From Thinopyrum elongatum (lineage: Eukaryota; Streptophyta; Magnoliopsida; Poales; Poaceae): a DNA stretch of 64,000 nt. The DNA lies in the NCBI GenBank assembly GCA_011799875.1, contig CM022303.1, positions 188,394,088 through 188,458,087 on the forward strand, written 5' to 3'. The notes under the pieces are model-generated. The model was not told the DNA's origin and made no database searches. It saw only the letters and a list, made by a program, of their open reading frames with translations. Position numbers and translations under genes: made by a program. Positions 37,301-47,573 of the stretch are shown one piece after another (positions within the stretch are counted from its first letter, which is position 1; each line of letters opens with the position of its first letter).

Positions 37301-38620
37301 AACCCTGTATTTCAGAAACCGCATTGTCATACCTCGCTTCGAGCTTATGACTGACAAAGTCATGAAGGAAGCACATGATACCCCGTTGTCTATTCATCCG
37401 GGTAGCACCAAAATGTATCGTGATCTCCGTCAAAGGTACTGGTGGTCTAGAATGAAGCAGGACATTGCTCGTTATGTGCTGAATGTGAGTGTGTCGTCGC
37501 GTTTAAGCAGAACATCAGAAGCCTGCTGGAATCCTGCAACCGTTTTGCCTATTCCTCTATGGAAATGGGATAAAGGTCAGATGGATTTCATTACAGGACT
37601 TCCCAGGTCACAGAAGGGTCACGACGCTATTCTTGTCGTCGTCGACACTCTCCAAAGTTGCACACTTTCTGCCTGTCAAGGAGATGATCACTGCTAGTCA
37701 GTTAGCCAGAGTTATATATCTCCAGAATGTTTCACTCCACGGTATTCCGAAGGAGATCAGTTCGGACCGTGGGGACTTTTCACCTCTAAGTTCTGGGAAA
37801 GTTTTCAAAAGGCTATGGGAACTCATATCACCTGGAGTTCAGCTTATCACCCTCAGTCCCAAGGCCAAGTCGACACGAGTCAATCAAGTGCTTGGAAGAC
37901 ATGCTCCGAGCTTGTGTTGTTTCTTTCGGCAAGAAGGGGAAGAATCTCTTCCATAGATGCCGAGTTCTCTTATAACAACAGCTATCAAGCCAGCTTGAAA
38001 AGGCCCCCTTTGAAGTTCTCTATGGACGTAAGTGTCGAACCCCTCGAATTGGTCAGCAGAAACTGGGGAACGACCACTCGTGGGTCCGGATATTATTCAG
38101 CATGCCAGAAAGAACAAGTCCGTATCGTCCGTGAAAATTTAAGGCGGCTCAGGATCGTCAGAAGAGCATATGATCGCAAACGATGGGGTTTGATTTATCA
38201 ACCTGGTGATCAAGTTTATCTGCGCGTCACTCCTATGAAGGGCACTCACCGTTTGGAATCAAGGGCCAAGCTAGCTCCGCGCTACATTGGTCCTTTCCGC
38301 ATATTTGCTAGACGTGGTCAAGTGGCGTATTAAATTGGATTTGCCGCCGCAATTCTCTCATTGTCCACGAGTTATTCAGTGTGTCGCAACTCCGTAAATG
38401 CTTCAAGGAATCTCCACACGAGCAGTGGATCATGAAATGCTCGAGTTGCATGATGATCTATCCATAAGGAGCATCCGATCCGCATTCTCCGATGAAGCTG
38501 AACGTCGAACCGTCAGAAGGTTACCAAGTTCCTCAAAGTGCAGTGGTCAAATCATACTGAAGATGAAGCCACTTGGGAACGCGAGGATAATCTCGTGCGG
38601 AATACCCCGAACTTTTCCTT
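34302..38620 (+). pseudogene. Gypsy gag-pol, internal copy 2 (best copy, one stop plus 3' frameshifts)
   Basis: The best-preserved polyprotein in the window. One frame runs from the ATG at 34302 to 37697, broken only by a TAG at 34830-34832. Visible in order: gag (LPEFVRLNPSVF, PAVQWWESHKS); an imperfect zinc-knuckle region ([15 protein letters not shown]); protease with DSGAS at 35343; reverse transcriptase with YLDD at 36294-36305; RNase H ([21 protein letters not shown]); and the integrase start ([16 protein letters not shown]). After about 37470, single-base losses shift the frame. Integrase core pieces ([20 protein letters not shown]) and a chromodomain piece (VQWSNHTEDEATWERED, about 38537-38590) follow. 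The RT-RH-IN order plus chromodomain places it among chromoviruses, probably the Tekay/Del group. Long LTRs fit that group. Confidence 0.9.
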
Positions 38621-38665
38621 CTACTTCTTAATTCTCGGACGAGAATTCTTTTTAGTAGGGAGATT

Positions 38666-41600
38666 TGTAACACCCCCAGTGGTTAACTACAGTAATCACC
38701 CTTTGATAGCCAAGTCAGCATGATTAACAAATGCATAATCATCTTTAACATCATATTGCTTTTCAACTCCTAAGTCAAAACCCAAATTTAAGTGAAAGTG
38801 GAAATAAAAGTTGCCTGAACCTGAAAAGTAAAATGTGCATCATGTGCAAATATTCCCATAGCATTTATAAAAATGATTGCAACATTGTGTGGAATTGTAA
38901 AAGGACTCAAACAACAAGGAACAGCAGCAACATACACATGTTTAATCCTTTTTCAATAAATAAAATCCAAACAAAAAGATATGGACCCCAAACCAATTTC
39001 TAGCAGTGACAGATAATGCACTGTAAATAATGGAGCAAGTCTCATATTTTACAAAAGTCTTTGGAATAAAAATAAAAGAGAAAACAGAAAAGGAAAATAA
39101 ATAATATAAAAAAAAGGAAAAAAGGAAAAGCCCCCCCCCACTGGGCGTGGGCCCAGCTGGGCCGGCAGGCCAACAGGCGGCCCACCAGCGCCCATAACCC
39201 CCCTCACCCCTCACCCCTCACTAACCCCGAACACCCCACTCTCCCCCCCGATCCCCCTCTCCTCCCTCTCGCCGGCGCGCCTGACGGCGCCGCCTCGCCG
39301 CACGCCGTCCCGTCGCCGCCCTACGTCGCCTCCTCGACCCCGACGCGCCGCCTCCCCGCCGTCGCGTTCCCCTGCATCGGGCCTCCCCTTCAACGCGGGT
39401 GAGCAAACCCCCGTCGTGACCTCGCCGTTGTCGCGCCGCCCGCCGTGGTCCCGCTCGCCGGCCGTCCTCAGCGCGCGCCCACGAGCCGCGTCCACTCCCC
39501 GCGCCGCGCCTCCGCTCGCGCCGCCCGCTGTGCGCTGCCGCTCGCCCCCGCCTCCCCCTGCCGCGCCGCGTCACGCCGCGCTGCCCCGCCTCCGGCCACC
39601 GCCCCGCGCGCGCTGCCCGCGGCCCCGCTGCCGCCGCCCGCGCGCCCGTCGCCGCCCACCCCCGCGTCGCCGCGCCCCTGCCGGCGCTCGGGCACGCGCC
39701 CGTCGGGCGACGCCGCGCCCGCACCCGTCGCCCACGCCCGCTAACGTCCCTGGGCCACTGACCACGGGGCCCCACGCCCCTTTTTCCTAAATAATAAAAA
39801 GGGAAAATAATAACTAAATAAAAATAAAAATAATTAGTTAATTAAATAATTAATCAGTGAATTAATTAATTTAATTAATTAGTTAGTTTAATTAAGCAGT
39901 AATTAATTAACTTAACCCTAATGACTGCTGACATCAGCATGATGTCATGCTGATGTCATCAGTTACTATTCTGGATAATTCGAAATTAAATAATAAAAAT
40001 AAATTCAGAAAATTAATAAAATCTTTAGAAAATCATATAAAATAATCCGTAGCTCAGATCGAAAAACTTTGAACATGAAAGTTGCTCAGAACGACAAGAC
40101 GAATCTGAATACGCGGTCCGTTTGTCCGCCACACGTCTCTAACTATCCGAACATGGAACCGTTCCCCTCCGGTCATCTGTTTGACAAATGCCCGGATCCG
40201 GGAAAACATTCCCGGATGGATTCCTCCTTCCTCAGTGACATACAACCATATGTTAGGACACACCCGGCACTGCGTATTATCATGTCGTACTTTGTGTTGC
40301 TCAAGTTTGCTCTATATTTATACTGTTTCCTCCCCCTCTTCTCTCTCGGTAGACCCTGACACCGACGTCGTCCCCGAGATTGACGCAACTCAGGAGCCCG
40401 ACGCCATCGTTGACGATCCCTCTCTCTCTTGCCAGAGCAACCAGACAAGCCCCCCTTTGATCATCCCGATATCGCCCATTCTATATTCTCATGCTTGCAT
40501 TAGAATTTGCTACTGTTACTGTTTGCTCCTATTCTGATGCATAGCCTGTTTATTGTAACCTGCCATTGATACTTACCTGCTTATCCTAAACTGCTTAGTA
40601 TAGGATGGGTAGAGACCCACTAGAGGACCCCACTTTGATCCTTGTTGCCCCGCTGGATTATCAGAAGACCCGATCAACGGGATTGAAGACCTGTGACTTT
40701 ACTGCTGAACCTTGATAGAGACGGGTCGGCCCCGAAGGGGGACCCGAGGAAGTTACTTTTACTACAGGACTGAAGGGACAGGCGGTACCACCCAGTAGAG
40801 GTGGACCTGAGTTCCCGACAGTCTTTTACGAGACGGGTTGACCTGGATGGTGCCCGAGTGATGAATACGAGGCGCGGCCGGGCATTCTTAGCCCTTGCAG
40901 CAAGTCCTCGAGACGGGGCGACGGGGTCACATCTTTCGTGAGTCTCTGCTCGTTTTCCGCAAGCCCCTAGGCCACTTACGATTTGGATATTTGATCCGAG
41001 CAGGCCTCTAGTCTGATAGCACTAACCATCATGTGGGCTTAGTATGGGCGTTCTGCATCGTAGCATCAGCCGAAAGTTCTGTCAGACGTCCAGTTCAGCA
41101 TTGCGGCCGGGACGGACCGGCGCCCCCCTGGTGCCTGGCTTCCCCCTGCACGCAACGACTCGGAGTGCACAGGGCGATGGCCCAAGACCTCTGAGCGCTT
41201 AGGATGTAGACCGACGGGGACCTCTCTGCTGAGCTGTAGGTCGGGTTGCGATGTGTTGTTTGGCCGAGGCCGGGCATGACCCAGGAAAGTGTGTCCGGCC
41301 GGAGTTAAGCGAGCGTGATGGGTAAGTTGGTGCACCCCTGCAGGGAAGAACACTTCTATCGATAGCCGGTCCTACGGTAAAGGACACTCGGAGTTGTATC
41401 CCGATCGGTACAACTAGAACTGGTTACCCGTGATGATACCTGGATATGTGGCTCTGGGATTGCTTCTCGTAGGGAGTCGAGAAGGGATCTCAGGACGAGG
41501 TTTGATGACTTTATGGCTCTGGGATTGCTTTCTCGCAGGGAGTCGAGAAAGGATCTCTGGGTGAGGTTGATAGTATTACTGCTACATTATATGGTATTGT

Positions 41601-42219
41601 TCTACTCTCTCCTATTGCTGCAAGACCGCTGAAGATGCTAGTCTTCGATAGGACTAGGCCCTCCTCTCTATTCTGGCATTTCTGCAGCCCAGTCCACATA
41701 TACAGCCTCCCTTTGATAATGTTGCATATGTAGTGTAGATCCTTGCTTGCTGAGTACTTCAGAGTACTCACGGTTGCTTTGCTTTCTTTTTCCCCCATGT
41801 CAGTTCGTCGTGACCAGATGACGGAGCCGCTGAGACAGCTACCCCCGCCGACGTTCAACTACTACTACTACCCCGAGGATGGCTTCTGCTACGAGTTGGC
41901 TGTCGACCAGGAGTAGGTTCGGAGGGTCCCAGGCAGGAGGCCTACGCCTTTCGATCGTAGTGTTTTATTTTGCCCCGCCTTTCTAAAGGCCTTTCTGTTT
42001 CTCTTTTATATCTGTACTCAGATATCTGATGCTTCCGCTGACGCTTGTATGCCATCGAGATATGTATTCGAGCCCTCGAGGCCCTGGCTTGTAATATAAA
42101 GCTTGTATGACTTTATTTATGTTTTAGAGTTGTGTTGTGATATCTTCCCGTGAGTCCTTAGGCTTGATCGTGTGCATTTGCGTGTATGATTAGCGCGCGA
42201 TCGGGCCGGGGGCGTCACA
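38666..42219 (+). mobile_element. Gypsy chromovirus LTR 3 (3.55 kb)
   Basis: It starts TGTAACACCCCCAGTGG after the purine-rich tract TAGTAGGGAGATT and ends GGGGGCGTCACA. CATTG, the second half of the target duplication, follows. It aligns throughout with LTR 1, with many small indels. The GC-rich block at 39120-39780 and the AT-rich block at 39790-40060 correspond to those of LTR 1. Confidence 0.85.
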
Positions 42220-42224
42220 CATTG

Positions 42225-42777
42225 CTTGCAAGCTTCTTGTGATGTTGTGTTACCGAGAGGGCCCAGAGATACTTCTCCATCACACGGAGTGACAAATCCC
42301 AGTCTTGATTCATGCCAACTCAACAGACACCCTCAGAGACACCTGTAGAGCACCTTTATAGTCACCCAGTTACGTTGCGATGTTTGGTACACACAAGACA
42401 CTCCTCCGGTGTCAATGAGTTGCATGATCTCATGGTTATAGGAACATATACTTGACATGCAAAAAACGATAGCAATAAACTTGATACGATCATATGCGAC
42501 GTTTATGGCTTGGGGCTTGTCCATCACATCATTCTCCCAATGATGTGATCTCGTTATCAAATGATAACTCATGTCTATGGCTAGGAAACTATAGCCATCT
42601 TTGATCAACGAGCTAGTCCGGTAGAGGCTTACTAGGGACATGTTGTTGTCTATGTATCCACACATGTATTTGAGTTTCCGGTTAATACAATTATAGCGTG
42701 GATAATAAATGATTATCATGAACAAGGAGATATAATAATAACCACTTTATTATTGCCTCTAGGGCATATTTCCAACA
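42225..42777 (-). mobile_element. Angela 5' LTR, outer part
   Basis: Continuation of the LTR at 22522-23707 after the Gypsy insertion. On the minus strand it starts TGTTGGAAATATGCCC, the hallmark start of Angela/BARE/WIS LTRs. The boundary at 42777 is followed by CAAAG, a likely target duplication half. Confidence 0.9.
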
Positions 42778-43380
42778 CAAAGAGAGAGAAGAAGCCATCT
42801 AGCTACTAGCTATGGACCCGTAGGTCTGCGGTAAACTACTCACACATCATCGAAAGGGCAACACGGTTGATGTAGCAGCCCTCCGTGATCGAATCCCCCT
42901 CTGACGGAGTGCCGAAAAAGGCCCCTAGACGGGATCTCACGAGAACAGAAGCTTAGGGTAGCGGAAAAGTATTTTTGGTGTGTCCTCTGGTATACGGGGA
43001 ATATTTGGGTATTTATAGAACAAAGATTAGGGTTAGAGGAGCATCAGGGGCCCCACAAGCCTGGGGGCGCCCCCCTAGGGCGCGCCCTCCGAGCTTGTCG
43101 CCAACTGGTGGCCCCTCTGACCTCCTCCCGAAGGTTCCTAGGTGTCTTCTAGTCCAAGAAAAATCCTCAAAAAGTTCTCTTTCGTTTGGACTCCATTTGG
43201 TATTGATTTTATGTAAAGACAAAAACAAGGAAAAAACAACAACTGACACTTGGCACTAGGTTAATAGGTTAGTCCCAAAAAATGATATAAAATAGCATAA
43301 TAATGCATATAAAACATCCAAGATGAATAATATAATAGCATTAAACAATAAAAAATTATAGACACGTTGGAGACGTATCA
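42778..43380 (-). mobile_element. WHAM/Fatima-like LTR fragment cut by Angela
   Basis: On the minus strand this starts TGATACGTCTCC at 43380 and runs to the Angela boundary. It matches the first ~600 bases of the LTRs at 4590 and 17811 (for example the segment GTAGCTAGATGGCTTCTTCT). The break falls in the CTCTTTG word, giving the candidate 5-base duplication CAAAG at 42778-42782. The rest of this LTR should lie beyond Angela's other end, which is not in the window. Confidence 0.8.
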
Positions 43381-43760
43381 AGAATCATACGGCAAGGAAA
43401 CTGGTTGTACCAGGTCTGTATTCTATCTTGCATTACCTTGGTCCAAGAGTTCCGAAACCAACTGTGGCGGTTGTGGAATTAATGATACTGTTGGCCTCAT
43501 ATTCTCTTGCCTCGGGATCCAATTCATGTCCCAAATGTTTGTCGTCTGGCCCGTACCAATACACCGATTAATCCCACCTTTAAAGTGTCACGACCTTCTA
43601 TCAAAGATCTCCAAATCTGAGAAGGATGATTGCCAAGGTCAGCAATAAGGAAGTCAGAAGTGGGATAATACACTGCTTTCAAAATTCTTGCACTCAGAGA
43701 ATCTGGATTTTCAAGCATCCTCTACGCTTGCCTAGCAAGAAGTACCTCTTACATTGATTT
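43381..43760 (-). pseudogene. LINE-type reverse transcriptase C-terminal fragment
   Basis: Reading leftward from about 43760, the translation gives LLARQA, a stop, then RMLENPDSLSARILKAVYYP and GNHPSQIWRSLIEGRDTLK. The pattern is the conserved region after the reverse transcriptase domain of plant LINEs (L-ENPDSL-AR-LKA-YYP, HPSQIWRSL). It is truncated at both ends, contains a stop, and is not functional. It appears to be the target into which the LTR at 43380 inserted; no target duplication can be confirmed. Confidence 0.7.
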
Positions 43761-44194
43761 GGGTTTTGAGGAGTAATTGAAGGAGGTAAATACACCATGA
43801 GTCATACAACTTGCAGGCGACGGTCAGTTTGGTGCGCTAACTTGTAAAATACGTGTTTCTGATCATCAAACTTGCGTCGGCGCTCATATATGGTCGCATT
43901 TCATGTACGAGACGTATCTGTGGCCTATGTGGCATGCCAGCATGGCCGGGGCCCGCTGTCGCAGGGCTGATTTGCAGAAAAGTCAATGGCCTTTTGTTTT
44001 TACGGATATTAAGCACCTAAAATAAAGTGATAAAAAACAAGGGATATTCAGATTTTGAACGCGTGTCCTGCCGTAGTAGGCTTGTATGGACAACCACAAG
44101 ACCTACGATCATTCTTGTTTGCTTAGCACTACTAATATCTACTATACCATATAAACATGGACCGAAATGTAACCCCAAAAGAGGGACCATCATC
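43761..44194. other. Intergenic, nothing recognised
   Basis: No coding frame, RNA gene or clear repeat seen. Moderately AT-rich with one GC-rich patch near 43930-43975. Confidence 0.5.
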
Positions 44195-44614
44195 TAAGAG
44201 CAGCTCTAGCAGACCCTGTATATCGCTGACCCGCAAAACTCGTTTATAGTTCGTGGAAAAACGGCTTTACGGGCCGGCGCGGGCGGCGGCCGACCAGACC
44301 CCTCATAGCGAAACTGTAGAACGAAATATTCACGGATATTCATTTTACAGTTCCGCTATGCGGGGTCTGTTCGGCCGCAGCCCGCGCCAACCCGCAAATC
44401 AGATGGGTTCTTATCTGAATTTGACACATATGCCATATATTCATAATTATTAATTCAATATAAGATAAAATGTCAATATTACAATACAACAATCATCCAA
44501 ATTATAATAATTATTGAAATCACCGAAGCAAACTAAATAATTCAATACAAAACTTGTCCCGAATACAAATCACATATGAATTAAATGAAATGAATGCAAA
44601 AATGGAATGTGTTA

Positions 44615-45595
44615 CCGCCCAGCCATTTGCCAATGGTGTTCAATGAGATCCTCCTGAAGCTGAAAGTGGGTGTTTGCATCTTCAATCTCCTGTTAGGTCT
44701 GAAGAAATGCTCTAATGTGGTTAGGGTCTCTATCTGGTTTGACACGGATACTCACATTGTCGTAGAAGAACTCCAAGTTCATGCCTCTCTCATCTTCGAG
44801 AATTATATTGTGAAGAATCACACATCATGTCATGATATTTTTCAGGGATCGCTTGTCCCAAAAACGAGCGGGACCACGAACAATGGCAAACCTAGATTGC
44901 AAAACCCCGAATGCTCTTTCAATATCTTTTCGGGCTGCCTCTTGTACCCTTGCAAATTCACCATGCCCATTGATAGTGTAGTTGCAAGTAGGAGCATCAC
45001 CACTAGCAAGCCTAGCAAACAAATGAGACCGTTGGAACACATTGATATCATTGAGAGTACTCGGCATACCAAAAAAGCAATGCCAAATCCATAAATCCTC
45101 GGATGCTACGGCCTCTATCACAATTGTTGCATCATAAGACTTGCCACAATACATTCCCTACCATGCCTTTGGGCAGTTTTTCCAAGTCCAATGCATACAA
45201 TCAATGCTTCCTAGCATGCCAGGCCAACCTCTTCTCTCACTTGATGCCATCAACTTTTTTGTGTCTTCCGCGTTGGGTGCCCGAAGATATTTAGGACCAA
45301 AGACATGGATGATCAATTTGGCAAACCTATGCACTGACTCAATTGTAGTGTCTTCACCAATGCGAAGGTACTCATCAACATAGTCAGCCAGAATGCCGTA
45401 TGCAATTACCCGCATAGCTACCGAGATTTTTTGATATGCACTAAATCCCTTCAAGCCCACCGCATCATTCGGTACCTTCTCCGGAAGAGGTGCGGCGAAT
45501 ATGTTGGATTGTCCACGAAGTAGTCTTGCATCAACATCTCGTTCCCGAGATGGCGATTGCGAGGAATGCAAAGATGGCCGACGGTCGATCCTCAC
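44615..45595 (-). pseudogene. Harbinger-type DDE transposase pseudogene
   Basis: Reading leftward: AMRVIAYGILADYVDEYLRI, LRAPNAEDTKKLM, GMLGSIDCMHWTWKNCPKAW, then IVIEAVASEDLWIWHCFFG, STLNDINVF, GEFARVQEAARKDIERAFG, and VILHNIILEDERG. These match plant Harbinger transposases (DDE_Tnp_4/Plant_tran). The candidate catalytic residues are the Asp of SIDC, the Asp of LNDIN and the Glu of ILEDE. Three in-frame stops break the product: TAG at 45155-45157 (after KNCPKAW, where Q is usual), TGA after NIMT (near 44823), and TAA after IRAFLQT (near 44705). The N-terminal helix region is replaced by unrelated sequence. Not functional. Confidence 0.85.
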
Positions 45596-45739
45596 CGTCT
45601 CTTTCGGTTCTCATCGTCGTGCTCCTTCACAGCGAGGGCCATCACCAAGTATAAGTTTAATAACTATAATTGCCTTTCCTTAAATGAGTAGGAAATTAAC
45701 CTGGTGTGCGGATCAGTGCCTGGCGTTGGAGATGCCCTT

Positions 45740-46006
45740 TTTTTTTTAACACAGTACAGACGCAAGCGCTCATCTACACGCGCATACACTCACCCCTATG
45801 AAGACACACACGTACACCCTACCCCTATGAGCACCTCCGAAAGACTGAGCCGGCATATCATTCGACGGGAATGTCTCCTCCCATTGAATGCGCATCACCG
45901 GAAATCCTGAAATAAATCCAGGAATAAATGCGAGCACCAAGATTTGAACCCTGGTGGGCTGGGGATACCACAGTCCCTCTAACCATCCAACCACAGGTTG
46001 ATTCGT
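45740..46006 (-). mobile_element. Au-type SINE
   Basis: On the minus strand it starts near CAACCTGTGGTTGGATGG, passes a polymerase III A-box-like GGTTAGAGGG and a B-box-like GGTTCAAATC, and ends in a T-rich tail before the left duplication. The tRNA-derived head and body match the Au SINE known from Aegilops and wheat. A perfect 15-base target duplication GTTGGAGATGCCCTT flanks it (45725-45739 and 46007-46021). Confidence 0.9.
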
Positions 46007-46021
46007 GTTGGAGATGCCCTT

Positions 46022-46364
46022 GACAGAAATCAATTACGTAGTAGGACCACCTAGTTAGGTACTGTACAAAGAAATCAATTGGTAGCAAAATTAAACAAAG
46101 TGTACAGGATAAGATATAGGGAACAAAAAAAGGGGCTCAATGGGCGATCGTCGATCAAAAGCGCAAGGTGGCTTTCTCGCGCACTCTCTCCCGAAACCGA
46201 TCCCATTTCCCCTCCCCTCTCGCGGAGACCTCGGTCGGACCGATCCCATTCGAGATCGATTTTAGCCGAAAAAAGCCGAGCGTGCTCCAGACAGCGACTC
46301 GCCGCACTGCCGAAACTTCGAGCGACGGGGGCGGCGGCGGCGGCGGCGGCGCCGTGGGGGCGAA
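46022..46364 (+). promoter_or_regulatory. Former promoter and 5' leader of the RPB1 pseudogene
   Basis: This stretch lies between the Harbinger/SINE insertions and the RPB1-like ATG. The last 200 bases are C- and G-rich with a (GGC)n run just before the start codon (46330-46351), as in many grass 5' leaders. No clear TATA box was identified. The Harbinger element lies directly upstream and may have displaced promoter elements. Confidence 0.4.
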
Positions 46365-47030
46365 ATGGACGCGAGATTCCCGTACTCGCCGGCCGAGGTG
46401 GCCAAGGTGCAGCTCGTGCAGTTCGGCATTCTCAGCCCGGTTGAAATCGTAATACTTCGCCTCCCCCACCGCCGCCTCTATTTAGTTTCTGTTCTCTCTG
46501 CGTGCAGTTGGAGCTCGAGCTGGTTTGGGTGGGCTTGGCTAATTTTAAATTCTGGATGGATGGATGAATTGTCACGGGGGTGCTGGTTGTTTGTTAGCTT
46601 CAGTCCGTGGTGTTGTTTGGGTAGCAAACTGGCCGAGTTTGATCTGACAAATAGGTGTTGATGAAGCTGATCCATTGTAACTTACCCAAGGTTCTGACTT
46701 CTGATAGTGATATGAGTGTTGTTTGGTTCAGTCGGAGTTTTGCTAACTTGGGGAACTAGTTAAACTTTGAGCAGAATACTTGGTTGTAAGTCCCTAGTTC
46801 GCTTTGAGTTAGAAGTTGTACTCCCTGTAATAGTACTGAAGTGGGATATTTGGTCAAGTTGATTTCACAGTTTTATTACATGTACATCAAAGTTTTGACC
46901 GATCTAGCGAAATGGCTATGTTCTCATTACTTGTGAGGTACTATCATTACTTGTGAGGTACTATCAGCTTGGCAGTTTGGTTGTGCTTAGCAGTTTGCAC
47001 AGTTTGTGCATTATTACACATGATTTTACA

Positions 47031-47349
47031 ACACCGGTCGGCCTCGACATCAACATTTGGCCCACCGTCGCCCTCGCCATACTATGGAAACTGTGGGACT
47101 CCAGGAATGCTCGTGTCTTTCGCAATGAACAACACACACCCCTAGATACTCTTCGGAACATTATCTCGGATTTCACGCTTTGGGCCTTTAGGTTTAAGGA
47201 CCCCGTCAGTAGGGAGGCTGCCGTGTCTTGGCGCCTATACCTATCCTCTCACTGTAACCTGTGATGTAACTTGCCCCTTGGGCCTTTTGAGTAATATATA
47301 CAGGTGGGGATCCTCTCCCCCCCCGGTGATTGTTCAAAAAAAAAAAAAC
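47031..47349 (+). mobile_element. 5'-truncated LINE tail inside intron 1
   Basis: It encodes a terminal LINE piece (AILWKLWDSRNARVFRNEQH, ending LSSHCNL), then ~70 bases of 3' untranslated region and a poly-A tail (47337-47348). A perfect 15-base target duplication ACACATGATTTTACA flanks it (47016-47030 and 47350-47364), as expected for target-primed insertion of a truncated LINE. Confidence 0.88.
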
Positions 47350-47357
47350 ACACATGA

Positions 47358-47573
47358 TTTTACAGTGCTTTCGATTGGGTCATGTTCAGTTCAATAGAAG
47401 TTTGAATAAGGCTACACGCATCTGGTTGCTGGTCTTACACTATAGATTTGCAGAGTGTTTCTATATTTTACAGTGCTTTCGATCGGGTCATATTCAGTTC
47501 AATAGAAGTTTGAATAAGGCTACACGCATCTGGTTGCTGGTCTTACACTATGGATTTGCAGAGTGTTTCTAAT
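47358..47573. repeat. 108-base tandem duplication in intron 1
   Basis: Two head-to-tail copies (47358-47465 and 47466-47573) differ at only a few positions (for example GATTGGGTCATG versus GATCGGGTCATA). The first copy starts within the LINE's right-hand target duplication. Confidence 0.9.

Larger units (their letters stand above)
44198..46019 (-). mobile_element. PIF/Harbinger transposon, degenerate, carrying a SINE
   Basis: The left end reads GAGCAGCTCTAGCAGACCC after TAA (44195-44197). The right end, on the minus strand, reads GGGCATCTCCAACGCC, a recognisable but diverged inverted repeat. Inside is a transposase pseudogene on the minus strand. No Myb-like second protein of the Pong/PIF type was found, so the element is internally deleted. 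The Au-type SINE at 45740-46006 splits its right end. The exact target duplication (TAA versus TTG) does not match, so the boundaries are approximate. Confidence 0.65.

Noticed and set aside
45950..46006. tRNA gene suggested by A-box and B-box words
   Set aside because: The sequence is the tRNA-derived head of the Au-type SINE, with flanking target duplications and a T-rich tail; it does not form a complete tRNA.
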